Assembly (NCBI GenBank): GCA_033720695.1
Contig: JAWWCA010000103.1
Coordinates: 1-12,858 of the forward strand
Reading direction: 5' to 3'
DNA length: 12,858 bases
DNA from: DATGQT01 sp033720695
GTDB lineage: Bacteria > Bacteroidota > Rhodothermia > Rhodothermales > Rubricoccaceae
In this document: positions 6,068-12,617 of the stretch, one piece after another
How the letters are laid out: each line of letters begins with the position of its first letter
Position numbering within the stretch: the stretch's first letter is position 1
Position numbers and translations under genes: made by a program
The notes under the pieces: generated by a model
Database searches by the model: none
What the model was told of the DNA's origin: nothing
The model's input: only the letters and a program-made list of their open reading frames with translations

Positions 6068-6598
6068 ATGCATCCCCGCTTCCTCCTCGCCCTCGCCCTC
6101 GCCTTCGGCCTCGCCACGACGGCTTCCGCCACCGGGCCCGCGCCGGCCAAGTCCGACGCCCCCGCCAAGCACAGCGACATCGTCGACATCGCCGTCGGCG
6201 CCGACAACCTCGAGACGCTCGTCGCCGCCGTGCAGGCGGCCGGCCTCGTCGAGACGCTCAAGAGCGACGGCCCGTTCACCGTCTTCGCCCCGACCGATGC
6301 CGCGTTCGCCCGCCTCGGCAGCGAGACGCTCCAGACCCTCCTCCGCCCGGAGAACCGCGACCAGCTCACGGCCATCCTCACCTACCACGTCGTGTCCGGC
6401 GAGTTCGACTCGTTCGACCTCGCCGACCGGCGGGCGCTCACGACCGTCAACGGCCAGGAGCTCTCCGTCGGCCTCGGCGTGGACGACGCCCGCTTCGTGG
6501 CGACCGACATCCAGGCCTCGAACGGCGTGGTGCACGTCATCGACCGCGTGCTGATGCCGCGCGAGATGGAGCAGCAGCGCCGCCGCTCCAGCCACTGA
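6068..6598 (+). CDS. Secreted fasciclin (FAS1) domain protein
   Basis: A 176-residue exported protein with a single FAS1 domain. The signal peptide (1-21) has a Leu/Ala core and ends in ASA, with likely cleavage after residue 21. The FAS1 domain (about 36-165) shows the H1 box FTVFAPTDAAFARL (70-83), the YHVVSG turn (106-111), LTTVNGQELSV (124-134) and the H2 box DIQASNGVVHVIDRVLMP (147-164). Single-domain bacterial FAS1 proteins are secreted or periplasmic adhesin-like proteins; the ligand is not predictable. The tail after the domain is short and basic (MEQQRRRSSH) with no membrane anchor or T9SS domain. The ATG at 6068 is chosen because the signal peptide starts there. No clear Shine-Dalgarno is seen, and the upstream leader carries a small CAGGC/GCCTG hairpin (6027-6041). 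A strong terminator hairpin follows at 6625-6656, so it is probably monocistronic. Confidence 0.9.
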   Translation: MHPRFLLALALAFGLATTASATGPAPAKSDAPAKHSDIVDIAVGADNLETLVAAVQAAGLVETLKSDGPFTVFAPTDAAFARLGSETLQTLLRPENRDQLTAILTYHVVSGEFDSFDLADRRALTTVNGQELSVGLGVDDARFVATDIQASNGVVHVIDRVLMPREMEQQRRRSSH

Positions 6599-6624
6599 GC
6601 CGGCCCGGCCTCTCGGCCCACCCC

Positions 6625-6656
6625 GCGCCCCCGGACGGATCGCCGTTCGGGGGCGC
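6625..6656 (+). terminator. Hairpin terminator after the fasciclin gene
   Basis: A 14-bp stem with one G-T pair: 6625-6638 pairs with 6643-6656 around a 4-nt loop (ATCG). It begins 27 nt past the fasciclin stop. The following CGCGTTGTTCGGG is only mildly T-rich. It separates the fasciclin gene from the CPXCG-type gene, which starts 32 nt later. Confidence 0.7.
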
Positions 6657-6687
6657 CGCGTTGTTCGGGCTCCCGCCCGGAGCCGCC

Positions 6688-6876
6688 ATGCACGTCATCG
6701 AGCACGCCTTCTCCTGCCCCTACTGCGCCGCGCCCATCACCGTCGTGCTCGACCCGAGCGTGCCGGCGCAGCGCTACGTGGAGGACTGCGAGGTGTGCTG
6801 CAACCCCATCGAACTCGCCTACGCGGTCGAGGGCGACGAGGTCGTCGCGTTCGAGGCGCGCTCGATCGAGCAGTAG
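6688..6876 (+). CDS. CPXCG-type cysteine-rich small protein
   Basis: A 62-residue protein of the CPXCG motif-containing cysteine-rich family. It has a first Cys pair CPYC (10-13), then ITVVLDPSVPAQRYVEDC (17-34) and a second knuckle CEVCCNP (34-40), the usual spacing for a zinc-ribbon-like fold. In the family the first knuckle is normally CPYCG; here the residue after the second Cys is Ala (CPYCAAP). There are five cysteines in total (10, 13, 34, 37, 38), so four probably bind the metal. The role of the family is unknown. The ATG at 6688 has GGAG 6 nt upstream (within CCCGGAGCCGCC). The gene is convergent with the TPR-histidine kinase, with only 3 nt between the stops. Intact and normal length. 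Confidence 0.9.
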   Translation: MHVIEHAFSCPYCAAPITVVLDPSVPAQRYVEDCEVCCNPIELAYAVEGDEVVAFEARSIEQ

Positions 6877-6879
6877 CCG

Positions 6880-8907
6880 TCAGCCCTCCCCTTGGGCCTC
6901 CCCCGGGGCCTCCTCCACGGGCAGCGTGACGACGAACGTGGCGCCCTCGCCCTCGCGGCTGTGGACGGCGAGCGAGCCGCCGTGCCCCTGCGTCACGATG
7001 TCGGAGGCGAGGGAGAGCCCGAGGCCGGTGCCCTCGCCCGGGGGCTTCGTCGTGAAGAATGGCTCGAAGAGCCGCGTGCAGTGGTCCTCGGGCACGCCGG
7101 GGCCGTTGTCCACCACGCGGACCTGCACGAGGCCGGGGAGCGCGCGCGTCCGCACCTCGATGCGGGGGCGGTAGTCGCCGCCCGAGGCATCGGCGTAACA
7201 GCACACGGCGTAGCGGGCGTTTTCGAGGAGGTTGAAGAACACCCGGCCCAGCGAGCCGGGCGCCGCCTCGACCTCCCCCACCTCGCGGTCGTACGTCCGC
7301 TCCACGATCGTGGCGGGGTCCCCCTCGTGCTCGCCGAACACGTTGGCGATGGCCTGGTCGAGGAGGGCGTGGAGCGACACGCGGCGGCGCTCCCCCTCGG
7401 TGGCGCGGACGTGCCCGAGCATGCTCCGGAGGATGCCGTCGGCGCGGCGGGCGTTCGCGAGCACGCGGGCGACGTTGTCGGCGAACGTCGCGAGGCCGTC
7501 GTCGAGCTCGGCGGCGAGGTCGTCGGGCAGGTCGTCGCGGCGGGCGCGGACGGCGGCGCGGAGGTCGTCGGCGATCTCGGCGTTGAGGCCGGCGAAGTTG
7601 ACGACGAAGTTGAGCGGGTTCTTGAGCTCGTGCGCGATGCCCGAGGTGACGCGGCCGAGGCTCGCCAGCTTCTCGCTCTGGACGAGGCGGTCCTGCGCGC
7701 GGCGGAGCTCGTCGAGGAGGCGTTGGAGCTGCTCGTTCTTCTCCCGGAGCTCGACGCCGCGGAGCCGCTCGATCTCGGCCTCCTGCCGCGCCCGCTCCAC
7801 GTCGTGGCGCACCTGCATCGTCTGGAGCCGCCCGGCCGTCTGCGCGTCGAGGACGCTCCCGCGGACGTCGTGGTACCGCCGGTAGTGGTGGAGCGCCCGC
7901 TCGGGGTCGCCCGCGGCGTCGTAGGCGTCGGAGAGCGCGCGGTGCACCTGGAAGAGGCGGGGGCGGAGGCGGAGCGCCTCGGCGATGTCGAGCGCCTCGT
8001 GGAGCGTGGCGAGGGCCTCGTCGGTGCGCCCCGCCGCCAGGAGCGCCTCGCCGAGGGCGAGCAGGCTCGTCGACTGCGACTGCGGGTGGTTCAGGTGCCG
8101 CCGCAGCGCGAGCGCCTCCTGCTGCACCTCCAGCGCCCGCTCGATGTCCCCTCGCGCGTGGGCGGCGCGGCCGAGGTCGTAGAGCGCGCGCGACTCCCCC
8201 AGCCGGTCGCCGGCCTGCTGGAAGAGCTGGAGGCTGACCTCGTGGTGACCCTGGGCCTCGTCGTGGCGGCCCTGCGCGCTCAGCACGGTGCCGACGCTGC
8301 TGTGGGACCGCGCCTGCCCCACCGGGTGCCCGAGCGCCGTGAACCGGTCGAGCGCCTGCATGGCGTAGTCGAGCGCCCGCTCGGTGTCGCCGAGCTCGAA
8401 GTAGGCGCCACTGAGGCCGTGGAGGTGCCAGCCCACCTCCTCGGGCTCCCCCTCCCGCCGGGCGTCCTCGAGGTTGTCGAGGGCGAGCCGCATCGCCTCC
8501 TCGTAGTTGCCAATCGTGTGGTGGAGGCTCGCGAGCATCCCCTTGGCTCGCCGCGCCTCGGGGTCCCCCTCGCGCTCCAGGAGGACCATCGCCTCGGTGA
8601 GGTGCGGCAGCGCGCGGTCGTACTCGGAGAGGAGGAGGTGGCCGCGGCCGACGAGGCTGAGGGCCCGGGCCCGGGCGCGCGTGTCGCCGTGGCGCTCGGC
8701 CAGGGCCAGGGCCTCTTCTCCAAGGGCGAGCTGCTGCTCCGGCGCGCGCGTGACGTAGGGCGTGAGGAGATCGAGGAGGGCGTCCAGGCGCGCCGCCCCC
8801 TCCAGGCCATCGAGGGCGGAGAGATCGATGGGGGCGTCGGCGTCGGCTACGACGGCGAACGCGGGCTCGTCGGGCTCGGCCGGGGCGGTGGGGCGGGGTT
8901 CGGACAT
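6880..8907 (-). CDS. Soluble TPR-repeat sensor histidine kinase
   Basis: A 675-residue cytoplasmic kinase with no membrane segment. Residues about 35-350 are about seven tetratricopeptide-like helical repeats (for example LVGRGHLLLSEYDRALPHLT, LSGAYFELGDTERALDYAMQ, LGRAAHARGDIERALEVQQE, LGEALLAAGRTDEALATLHE). A coiled coil follows (about 365-415), then HisKA with SLGRVTSGIAHELKNPLNF (416-434), phosphoacceptor His 426. HATPase_c has the N-box FFNLLENARYAV (557-568), G1 VVDNGPGVPE (598-607), F-box RLFEPFFTTKPPGEG (612-626) and G2 GTGLGLSLASDIV (626-638). TPR input suggests control by protein contact. No receiver domain or partner regulator is next to it. I use the ATG at 8907; a GTG at 8976 overlaps the stop of the aldehyde dehydrogenase gene (GTGA) and would add 23 residues with translational coupling. 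Neither start has a strong Shine-Dalgarno. Confidence 0.9.
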   Translation of the reverse strand: MSEPRPTAPAEPDEPAFAVVADADAPIDLSALDGLEGAARLDALLDLLTPYVTRAPEQQLALGEEALALAERHGDTRARARALSLVGRGHLLLSEYDRALPHLTEAMVLLEREGDPEARRAKGMLASLHHTIGNYEEAMRLALDNLEDARREGEPEEVGWHLHGLSGAYFELGDTERALDYAMQALDRFTALGHPVGQARSHSSVGTVLSAQGRHDEAQGHHEVSLQLFQQAGDRLGESRALYDLGRAAHARGDIERALEVQQEALALRRHLNHPQSQSTSLLALGEALLAAGRTDEALATLHEALDIAEALRLRPRLFQVHRALSDAYDAAGDPERALHHYRRYHDVRGSVLDAQTAGRLQTMQVRHDVERARQEAEIERLRGVELREKNEQLQRLLDELRRAQDRLVQSEKLASLGRVTSGIAHELKNPLNFVVNFAGLNAEIADDLRAAVRARRDDLPDDLAAELDDGLATFADNVARVLANARRADGILRSMLGHVRATEGERRRVSLHALLDQAIANVFGEHEGDPATIVERTYDREVGEVEAAPGSLGRVFFNLLENARYAVCCYADASGGDYRPRIEVRTRALPGLVQVRVVDNGPGVPEDHCTRLFEPFFTTKPPGEGTGLGLSLASDIVTQGHGGSLAVHSREGEGATFVVTLPVEEAPGEAQGEG

Positions 8908-8972
8908 GACAGCCAGCGCGTGCGGCCGGTGTACGGGGGCCGCCCGGCGAGGTTCGCGCGGCACGGCGGCTG

Positions 8973-10574
8973 TCACCGCCTACGAAAGCGGCGGACGAGC
9001 CCCTCGATCTCCGCCTCCGGCAGCGGCAGCCCCGACGCCGCCGCAGATCGGGACGGGGGCGCCTCCGGTGCCGCAGCGGCCGGCGCCTCTGGGCGTGTGC
9101 TCTGCGGCGCGTTCCCGGCCCGCTCCCGCAGTCGCGCCTCCACCACGTCCATCCAGCGCCCCTCTCCGGCGGGCCGCGGCCCGGGCCCCGCCGTCGGCCG
9201 GCCGCGCGCCGGTGCCGGCCGCTCCGCGCGGAGCGGGCTCGTCTCGAAGGCGACCCGCTTGACGTTGAGGAGGTGGAGGGGCGAGACGTTGTCCGAGATG
9301 ATGGAGCCGCCGAGCGTGCCCGGCCCGAGCGTCATCGCGGGGAAGAGCGCCGTCGTCATCCCCACGCTGCCGAGGGCGGCGACGGTGTTGACGACGATGC
9401 GCATGCTCGGCTTGCGGAGGGCGAACTGCTCGACGACGCGCTCGCTCTTCGCGTGGAGGGCGAGGGTGTGGCCGATCCCGCCGTACTCCAGGACCTCGAT
9501 GCAGCGGGCGCAGCCGGCCTCCCACCCGTCGGCGGTGTAGAAGGAGAGGATGGGCGAGAGCGTCTCCATCGAGAGCGGCTCCTCCCGGCCCACGGCCTCG
9601 ACCTCGGCGACGAGCGCGAGCGTGCCGTCGGGCACGGCGAACCCCGCCATCCCGGCGATCCGCGCCGGGCTCTGCCCCACGATCTCGACGTTGAGCCCCC
9701 GCCCCGTCGTGACGACGGCCCGCAGCTTCTCCGCCTCCTCCGGCGTGCAGACGTGCGCCCCCTGACGCCTCATCTCCTCGAGGAGCCGCGCGCGGACGGG
9801 GGCGTCGGCGACGACGGAGCGCTCGGTCGAGCAGAGCGTGCCCCAGTCGAACGAGGCGCCGGCGATCACGTCGGCCGCGGCCTTCGCGACGTCGGCCGAG
9901 CGGTCCACCCACACGGGCACGTTGCCGGAGCCGACGCCGTAGGCGGGCTTGCCTTTCGAGTAGGCGGCCCGGACCATCGCCGTGCCGCCCGTCGCGAGGA
10001 TGACGTCGGTGCGCTCGTCTTCGAGGAGGGCGTCGGTGCCGGGGAGCGTGACCTCGGTGAGGCAGCCGAACAGCCCCTCGGGGGCGCCGGCCCGGGTCGC
10101 CGCCTCGGCCACCACGCGCAGCGCCTCGGCCGTGCACGCCACGGCGCGCGGGTGCGGGCTCATCACGACGCCGCACCGCGCCTTCGCCGCGATGATCGCC
10201 TTGTACATCGCCGTCGAAGTGGGATTCGTGCTCGGGATGAGCGCGGCCACGACGCCCATCGGCGTCGCCACCTCCCACACGCTGCCGTCGGCGCTCTTGT
10301 GGACGATGCCGGCCGTCTTCATCCCCCGCATCCGCTCGTGCAGCGTCCGCGTGGCGAAGAGGTTCTTCTGGGTCTTGCTCTCCGGCCGCCCGAAGCCGGT
10401 CTCCTCGTGGGCGAGGCGCCCCAGCCTTTCGGCCTCCTCCGCCCCCGCCTCGCACATCGCCGCGACGACGCGGTCCACGGCCTCCTGGTCCACCGCCTTG
10501 AAGCGGTGCTGGGCGTCGGCGGCGGCCTGGAGGAGGTCGCGGGCCTGCTGGATCGAGCGGAGGTCGGCGTCCAT
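8973..10574 (-). CDS. CoA-acylating aldehyde dehydrogenase (EutE/PduP-like) with C-terminal extension
   Basis: A 533-residue NAD-dependent aldehyde dehydrogenase of the acylating class, which converts an aldehyde plus CoA to acyl-CoA. Family motifs: ATPMGVVAALIPSTNPTST (103-121), MYKAIIAAKARCGVVMSPHP (123-142), ILATGGTAMVRAAYSKGKPA (192-211), YGVGSGNVPVWVD (212-224), and the active-site segment SFDWGTLCSTERSVVAD (241-257) with catalytic Cys 248. The glycine-rich TLGPGTLGGSIISDNVSP segment (415-432) is also typical of EutE/AdhE-type domains. The substrate is not certain; acetaldehyde or another short aldehyde is likely. The catalytic core ends near 450. Residues 451-533 are an extra tail: Pro/Ala/Gly-rich linkers enclosing two short helices, RWMDVVEARLRERAG (473-487) and LPEAEIEGLVRRFRRR (518-533). 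I chose the ATG at 10574; an in-frame start at 10616 would add 14 residues. No Shine-Dalgarno. It lies 66 nt after lptE and just before the TPR kinase. Confidence 0.9.
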   Translation of the reverse strand: MDADLRSIQQARDLLQAAADAQHRFKAVDQEAVDRVVAAMCEAGAEEAERLGRLAHEETGFGRPESKTQKNLFATRTLHERMRGMKTAGIVHKSADGSVWEVATPMGVVAALIPSTNPTSTAMYKAIIAAKARCGVVMSPHPRAVACTAEALRVVAEAATRAGAPEGLFGCLTEVTLPGTDALLEDERTDVILATGGTAMVRAAYSKGKPAYGVGSGNVPVWVDRSADVAKAAADVIAGASFDWGTLCSTERSVVADAPVRARLLEEMRRQGAHVCTPEEAEKLRAVVTTGRGLNVEIVGQSPARIAGMAGFAVPDGTLALVAEVEAVGREEPLSMETLSPILSFYTADGWEAGCARCIEVLEYGGIGHTLALHAKSERVVEQFALRKPSMRIVVNTVAALGSVGMTTALFPAMTLGPGTLGGSIISDNVSPLHLLNVKRVAFETSPLRAERPAPARGRPTAGPGPRPAGEGRWMDVVEARLRERAGNAPQSTRPEAPAAAAPEAPPSRSAAASGLPLPEAEIEGLVRRFRRR

Positions 10575-10592
10575 GGGCGGGAGAGGCTGGGT

Positions 10593-10624
10593 GGAGTCTA
10601 GCGCCCGCGCCCGCACGAGGCAAC
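10593..10624 (-). promoter_or_regulatory. Candidate promoter for the aldehyde dehydrogenase gene
   Basis: On the minus strand GTTG (10621-10624) is followed, after exactly 20 nt, by TAGACTCC (10593-10600), which ends 18 nt before the ATG at 10574. Spacing equals that of the candidate at 1488-1519, but the -7 box matches TAnnTTTG only in part. Found by eye. Confidence 0.33.
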
Positions 10625-10640
10625 CGCCGCGCCCGCCGCG

Positions 10641-11195
10641 CTACCAGTCCGAGGTGGCGGCGGTGAACACCTCGTCGGCGAGCTGGACGACGAGGGCGGC
10701 GACGGCCTCGGCCTCGGCGGCGGGCCCCTCGGCGGGGTCGTAGTCCTCCGAGGCCGAGAACGAGCGGGCCAGCCGCTCCTCGTCTTCGACGCGGTCGACG
10801 TAGACGATGCCGACGGCGACGGTGACGCGGTTGAGCGAGGCGAGCTCATCGGCCGTTACGGCCACGGGGGTGATGGCGTAGCGCTCGACGACGGCGCGGA
10901 CGACGGCGTCGGCGTCGGCCTCGTCGGTCGCCAGCGCGAGGCGGGTCTGGTCGGCGAAGCGCTGGACGAGGGCGTCGGTGAGGGCCTGGTCGAGGCCGGG
11001 CACGGCGCCCTGCGCGCGCACCTCGGCGAGGGGCACGGCGACCGTCTGGAGGTGGTCCGGGATGGTGGCGCCGGTGAAGGAGTAGAGCCCGCATCCGGTG
11101 GCCAGCAGGCAGTAGACCGCAGACAGTGAGAGCACAGCCGCGCGCGGCGCCCATACCCTCCACCGTCCACCGTCCACCGTCCGCCGTCTAAACAT
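10641..11195 (-). CDS. lptE: LptE-family LPS assembly lipoprotein
   Basis: A 184-residue outer-membrane lipoprotein, the partner of LptD in placing LPS in the outer leaflet. A basic N-terminus and hydrophobic core (about 17-31) lead to a lipobox-like LATGC (31-35), acylated Cys 35. The residue at -3 is Ala, slightly unusual. The mature start CGLYSFTGATIPDHLQTVAV (35-54) is the hallmark of Bacteroidota LptE. It is followed by LDQALTDALVQRFADQTRLA (68-87), the VVRAVVERYAITPVAV strand region (98-113), LNRVTVAVGIVYVDR (121-135) and RSFSASEDYD (144-153). The ATG at 11195 lies inside the end of the sigma-54 activator gene (8-nt overlap) with a strong GAGGAGGGG 4 nt upstream, so translation is probably coupled. 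The sigma-54 activator-lptE order is a recurring Bacteroidota arrangement. Codons 3-12 are built from a heptanucleotide repeat. Confidence 0.85.
   Translation of the reverse strand: MFRRRTVDGGRWRVWAPRAAVLSLSAVYCLLATGCGLYSFTGATIPDHLQTVAVPLAEVRAQGAVPGLDQALTDALVQRFADQTRLALATDEADADAVVRAVVERYAITPVAVTADELASLNRVTVAVGIVYVDRVEDEERLARSFSASEDYDPAEGPAAEAEAVAALVVQLADEVFTAATSDW
11159..11186. repeat. Heptanucleotide tandem repeat at the 5' end of lptE
   Basis: TCCACCG occurs three times in perfect tandem (11159-11179), followed by a fourth copy with one change, TCCGCCG (11180-11186). On the coding strand it lies in codons 3-12 of lptE, directly after the stop codon of the sigma-54 activator gene. The unit length is not a multiple of three. 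Confidence 0.85.
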
Positions 11196-12561
11196 CGATC
11201 CCCTCCTCTTCGAGGTCCTTGATCTTGCGGTAGAGCGTCCGCTCGGACATGCCGAGGGCCTCGGCGGTGCGGCGGCGGTTTCCATCGAAGCGGCGGAGCG
11301 CCTCGATGATGAGCGCGCTCTCGGCCTCCTCGACGGTAGGTAGCGGGAGGCCGCGGGCGAGGAGCTGGGCGAGGGCCTCAGCCCCCTCGACTTCCGTCAG
11401 GAGCGGTGCCGGTGCGGCGTCGGGCTCCTCGATCTCGAACTCAGCGTCGGCCGCGTCGTAGTCGGCCGCGTCATAGACCGCCTCCTCGTCGGCGAAGAGG
11501 GCGTCCTCGCCCCCGACGACCTCGGGCGCGTCGCTGGCCGCGGGGGCGGCGGAGGCTCGCGCGAGGTCATCGGCCAGGGCCCCTTCGGCGTCGGAAACCA
11601 GGGGCGGAGGGGGCGCCCCCGGCGCCTCCGAGCGGGCGCCGCTGGCGAGGTGGTGGAGGAGCGCGCGCACCTCGCGCATCTCCATGCGCAGCTCGAGGAG
11701 CGCGCGGTAGACCAGCTCGCGCTCCCTCGCGTCGGTGCCGGCGGGCTCCTTGTGGGCGAGCGCCAGCCCGGCCGCCGCCGAGACGCCGCGGAGGAAGGGG
11801 CGGAGGGTCTCGGCCGTGAGCGCGTCGCCGCGGCCGAGGACGACGGCCTGCTCGGCCACGTTGCGGAGCTCGCGGACGTTGCCCGGCCAGTTGTAGCGGC
11901 GGAGGAGGTCGCGCGCCCCGGCGGTGAGGCGGAGCCTCGGGGCGTCGTACTGCTGGGCGTAGCGGTGGGCGTAGTGCTCGAAGATGGGGACCACGTCCTC
12001 GCGCCGCTGCCGCAGCGCCGGCACCTGGACGACGACGGCCGAGAGCCGGTAGTAGAGGTCCTCGCGGAAGCGCCCCGTGCGCACCTCCTCGGCCAGGTTC
12101 TTGTTCGTCGCCGCGATGACGCGGACGTCGGTCTGCTGCACCTGCGAGGAGCCGACGCGGCTGAAGTGCCCGCTCTCGAGCACGCGGAGGAGGCGGACCT
12201 GCGCCGGGAGCGGCATCTCGCCGATCTCGTCGAGGAAGACCGTCCCGCCGTCGGCCTCCTCGAAGTAACCCGTGCGCCGCTCGACGGCGCCGGTGTAGGC
12301 CCCCTTCTCGGCCCCGAACAGCTCGCTCTCGATGAGGCCCTCGGGGATGGCCCCGCAGTTGACGACGACCATGCGCCGGTGCCGGCGGGGCGAGAGCTCG
12401 TGGACGGCGTTCGCGATGAGCTCCTTGCCGACGCCGCTCTCGCCTTCGAGGAGGACGGTGATGTCCACGGCGGCCACCTGGCGCACGCGGTCGATGACGC
12501 GGCGGAGGGCGGGGGAGTCGCCGAGGAGGCCGAAGCGCTCCTGGAAGGCCTGACGGTCCAT
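11188..12561 (-). CDS. Sigma-54-dependent transcriptional activator without receiver domain
   Basis: A 457-residue enhancer-binding protein that begins directly with its AAA+ domain (about 8-258). Walker A is GESGVGKE (40-47), the sigma-54 contact loop is GAYTGA (87-92, Tyr in place of the usual Phe of GAFTGA), Walker B is GGTVFLDEIGEMP (105-117), the arginine-finger region is GRFREDLYYRL (163-173), and the sensor II region is YNWPGNVRELRN (223-234). A linker follows: a helical segment (about 280-307, LRMEMREVRALLHHLA) and a long acidic low-complexity stretch (about 308-390). A Fis-type helix-turn-helix closes the protein (about 411-455: ALRRFDGNRRRTAEALGMSE, RTLYRKIKDLEEE). With no N-terminal receiver, its control is not by a standard two-component partner. 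It hydrolyses ATP to open sigma-54 promoters; targets are unknown. The lptE start overlaps its 3' end. The start at 12561 has a pyrimidine-rich leader and no Shine-Dalgarno. Confidence 0.92.
   Translation of the reverse strand: MDRQAFQERFGLLGDSPALRRVIDRVRQVAAVDITVLLEGESGVGKELIANAVHELSPRRHRRMVVVNCGAIPEGLIESELFGAEKGAYTGAVERRTGYFEEADGGTVFLDEIGEMPLPAQVRLLRVLESGHFSRVGSSQVQQTDVRVIAATNKNLAEEVRTGRFREDLYYRLSAVVVQVPALRQRREDVVPIFEHYAHRYAQQYDAPRLRLTAGARDLLRRYNWPGNVRELRNVAEQAVVLGRGDALTAETLRPFLRGVSAAAGLALAHKEPAGTDARERELVYRALLELRMEMREVRALLHHLASGARSEAPGAPPPPLVSDAEGALADDLARASAAPAASDAPEVVGGEDALFADEEAVYDAADYDAADAEFEIEEPDAAPAPLLTEVEGAEALAQLLARGLPLPTVEEAESALIIEALRRFDGNRRRTAEALGMSERTLYRKIKDLEEEGIDV
11200..11208 (-). 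promoter_or_regulatory. Strong ribosome binding site of lptE inside the activator gene
   Basis: GAGGAGGGG on the minus strand lies 4 nt before the lptE ATG (11195), within the last codons of the sigma-54 activator. It decides the start at 11195 over the upstream in-frame ATG (11285), and is the clearest Shine-Dalgarno in a window where most genes lack one. Confidence 0.7.
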
Positions 12562-12586
12562 GAGAGAGGAGAGGCGAGAAGGGAGG

Positions 12587-12617
12587 GGAAGATAGGACGC
12601 CCGCCGCCCCGCGTCAG
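12587..12617 (-). promoter_or_regulatory. Candidate promoter for the sigma-54 activator gene
   Basis: On the minus strand TATCTTCC (12587-12594) resembles TAnnTTTG and lies 25 nt before the ATG. CTG (12615-12617), a poor TTG, is 20 nt upstream and overlaps the end of the DUF4286 gene. The spacing equals the other candidates, but the match is weak. Confidence 0.25.

Noticed and set aside
8908..8976. GTG start for the TPR kinase at 8976
   Set aside because: It is possible because of the GTGA overlap, but the added 23 residues (VPREPRRAAPVHRPHALAV) look unlike a conserved N-terminus. The ATG at 8907 was preferred, with the alternative recorded.
6892..9540. Plus-strand open frame of 882 codons across the kinase and dehydrogenase genes
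   Set aside because: It is antisense to two well-conserved genes. Its Val/Glu/Arg/Gly-rich composition is the usual shadow of high-GC coding DNA, and it has no domain pattern.
8980..10623. Second long minus-strand frame over the aldehyde dehydrogenase
   Set aside because: It shares the region with the dehydrogenase but is Arg/Gly/Ala-rich with no motif; the other frame carries the full family signature.
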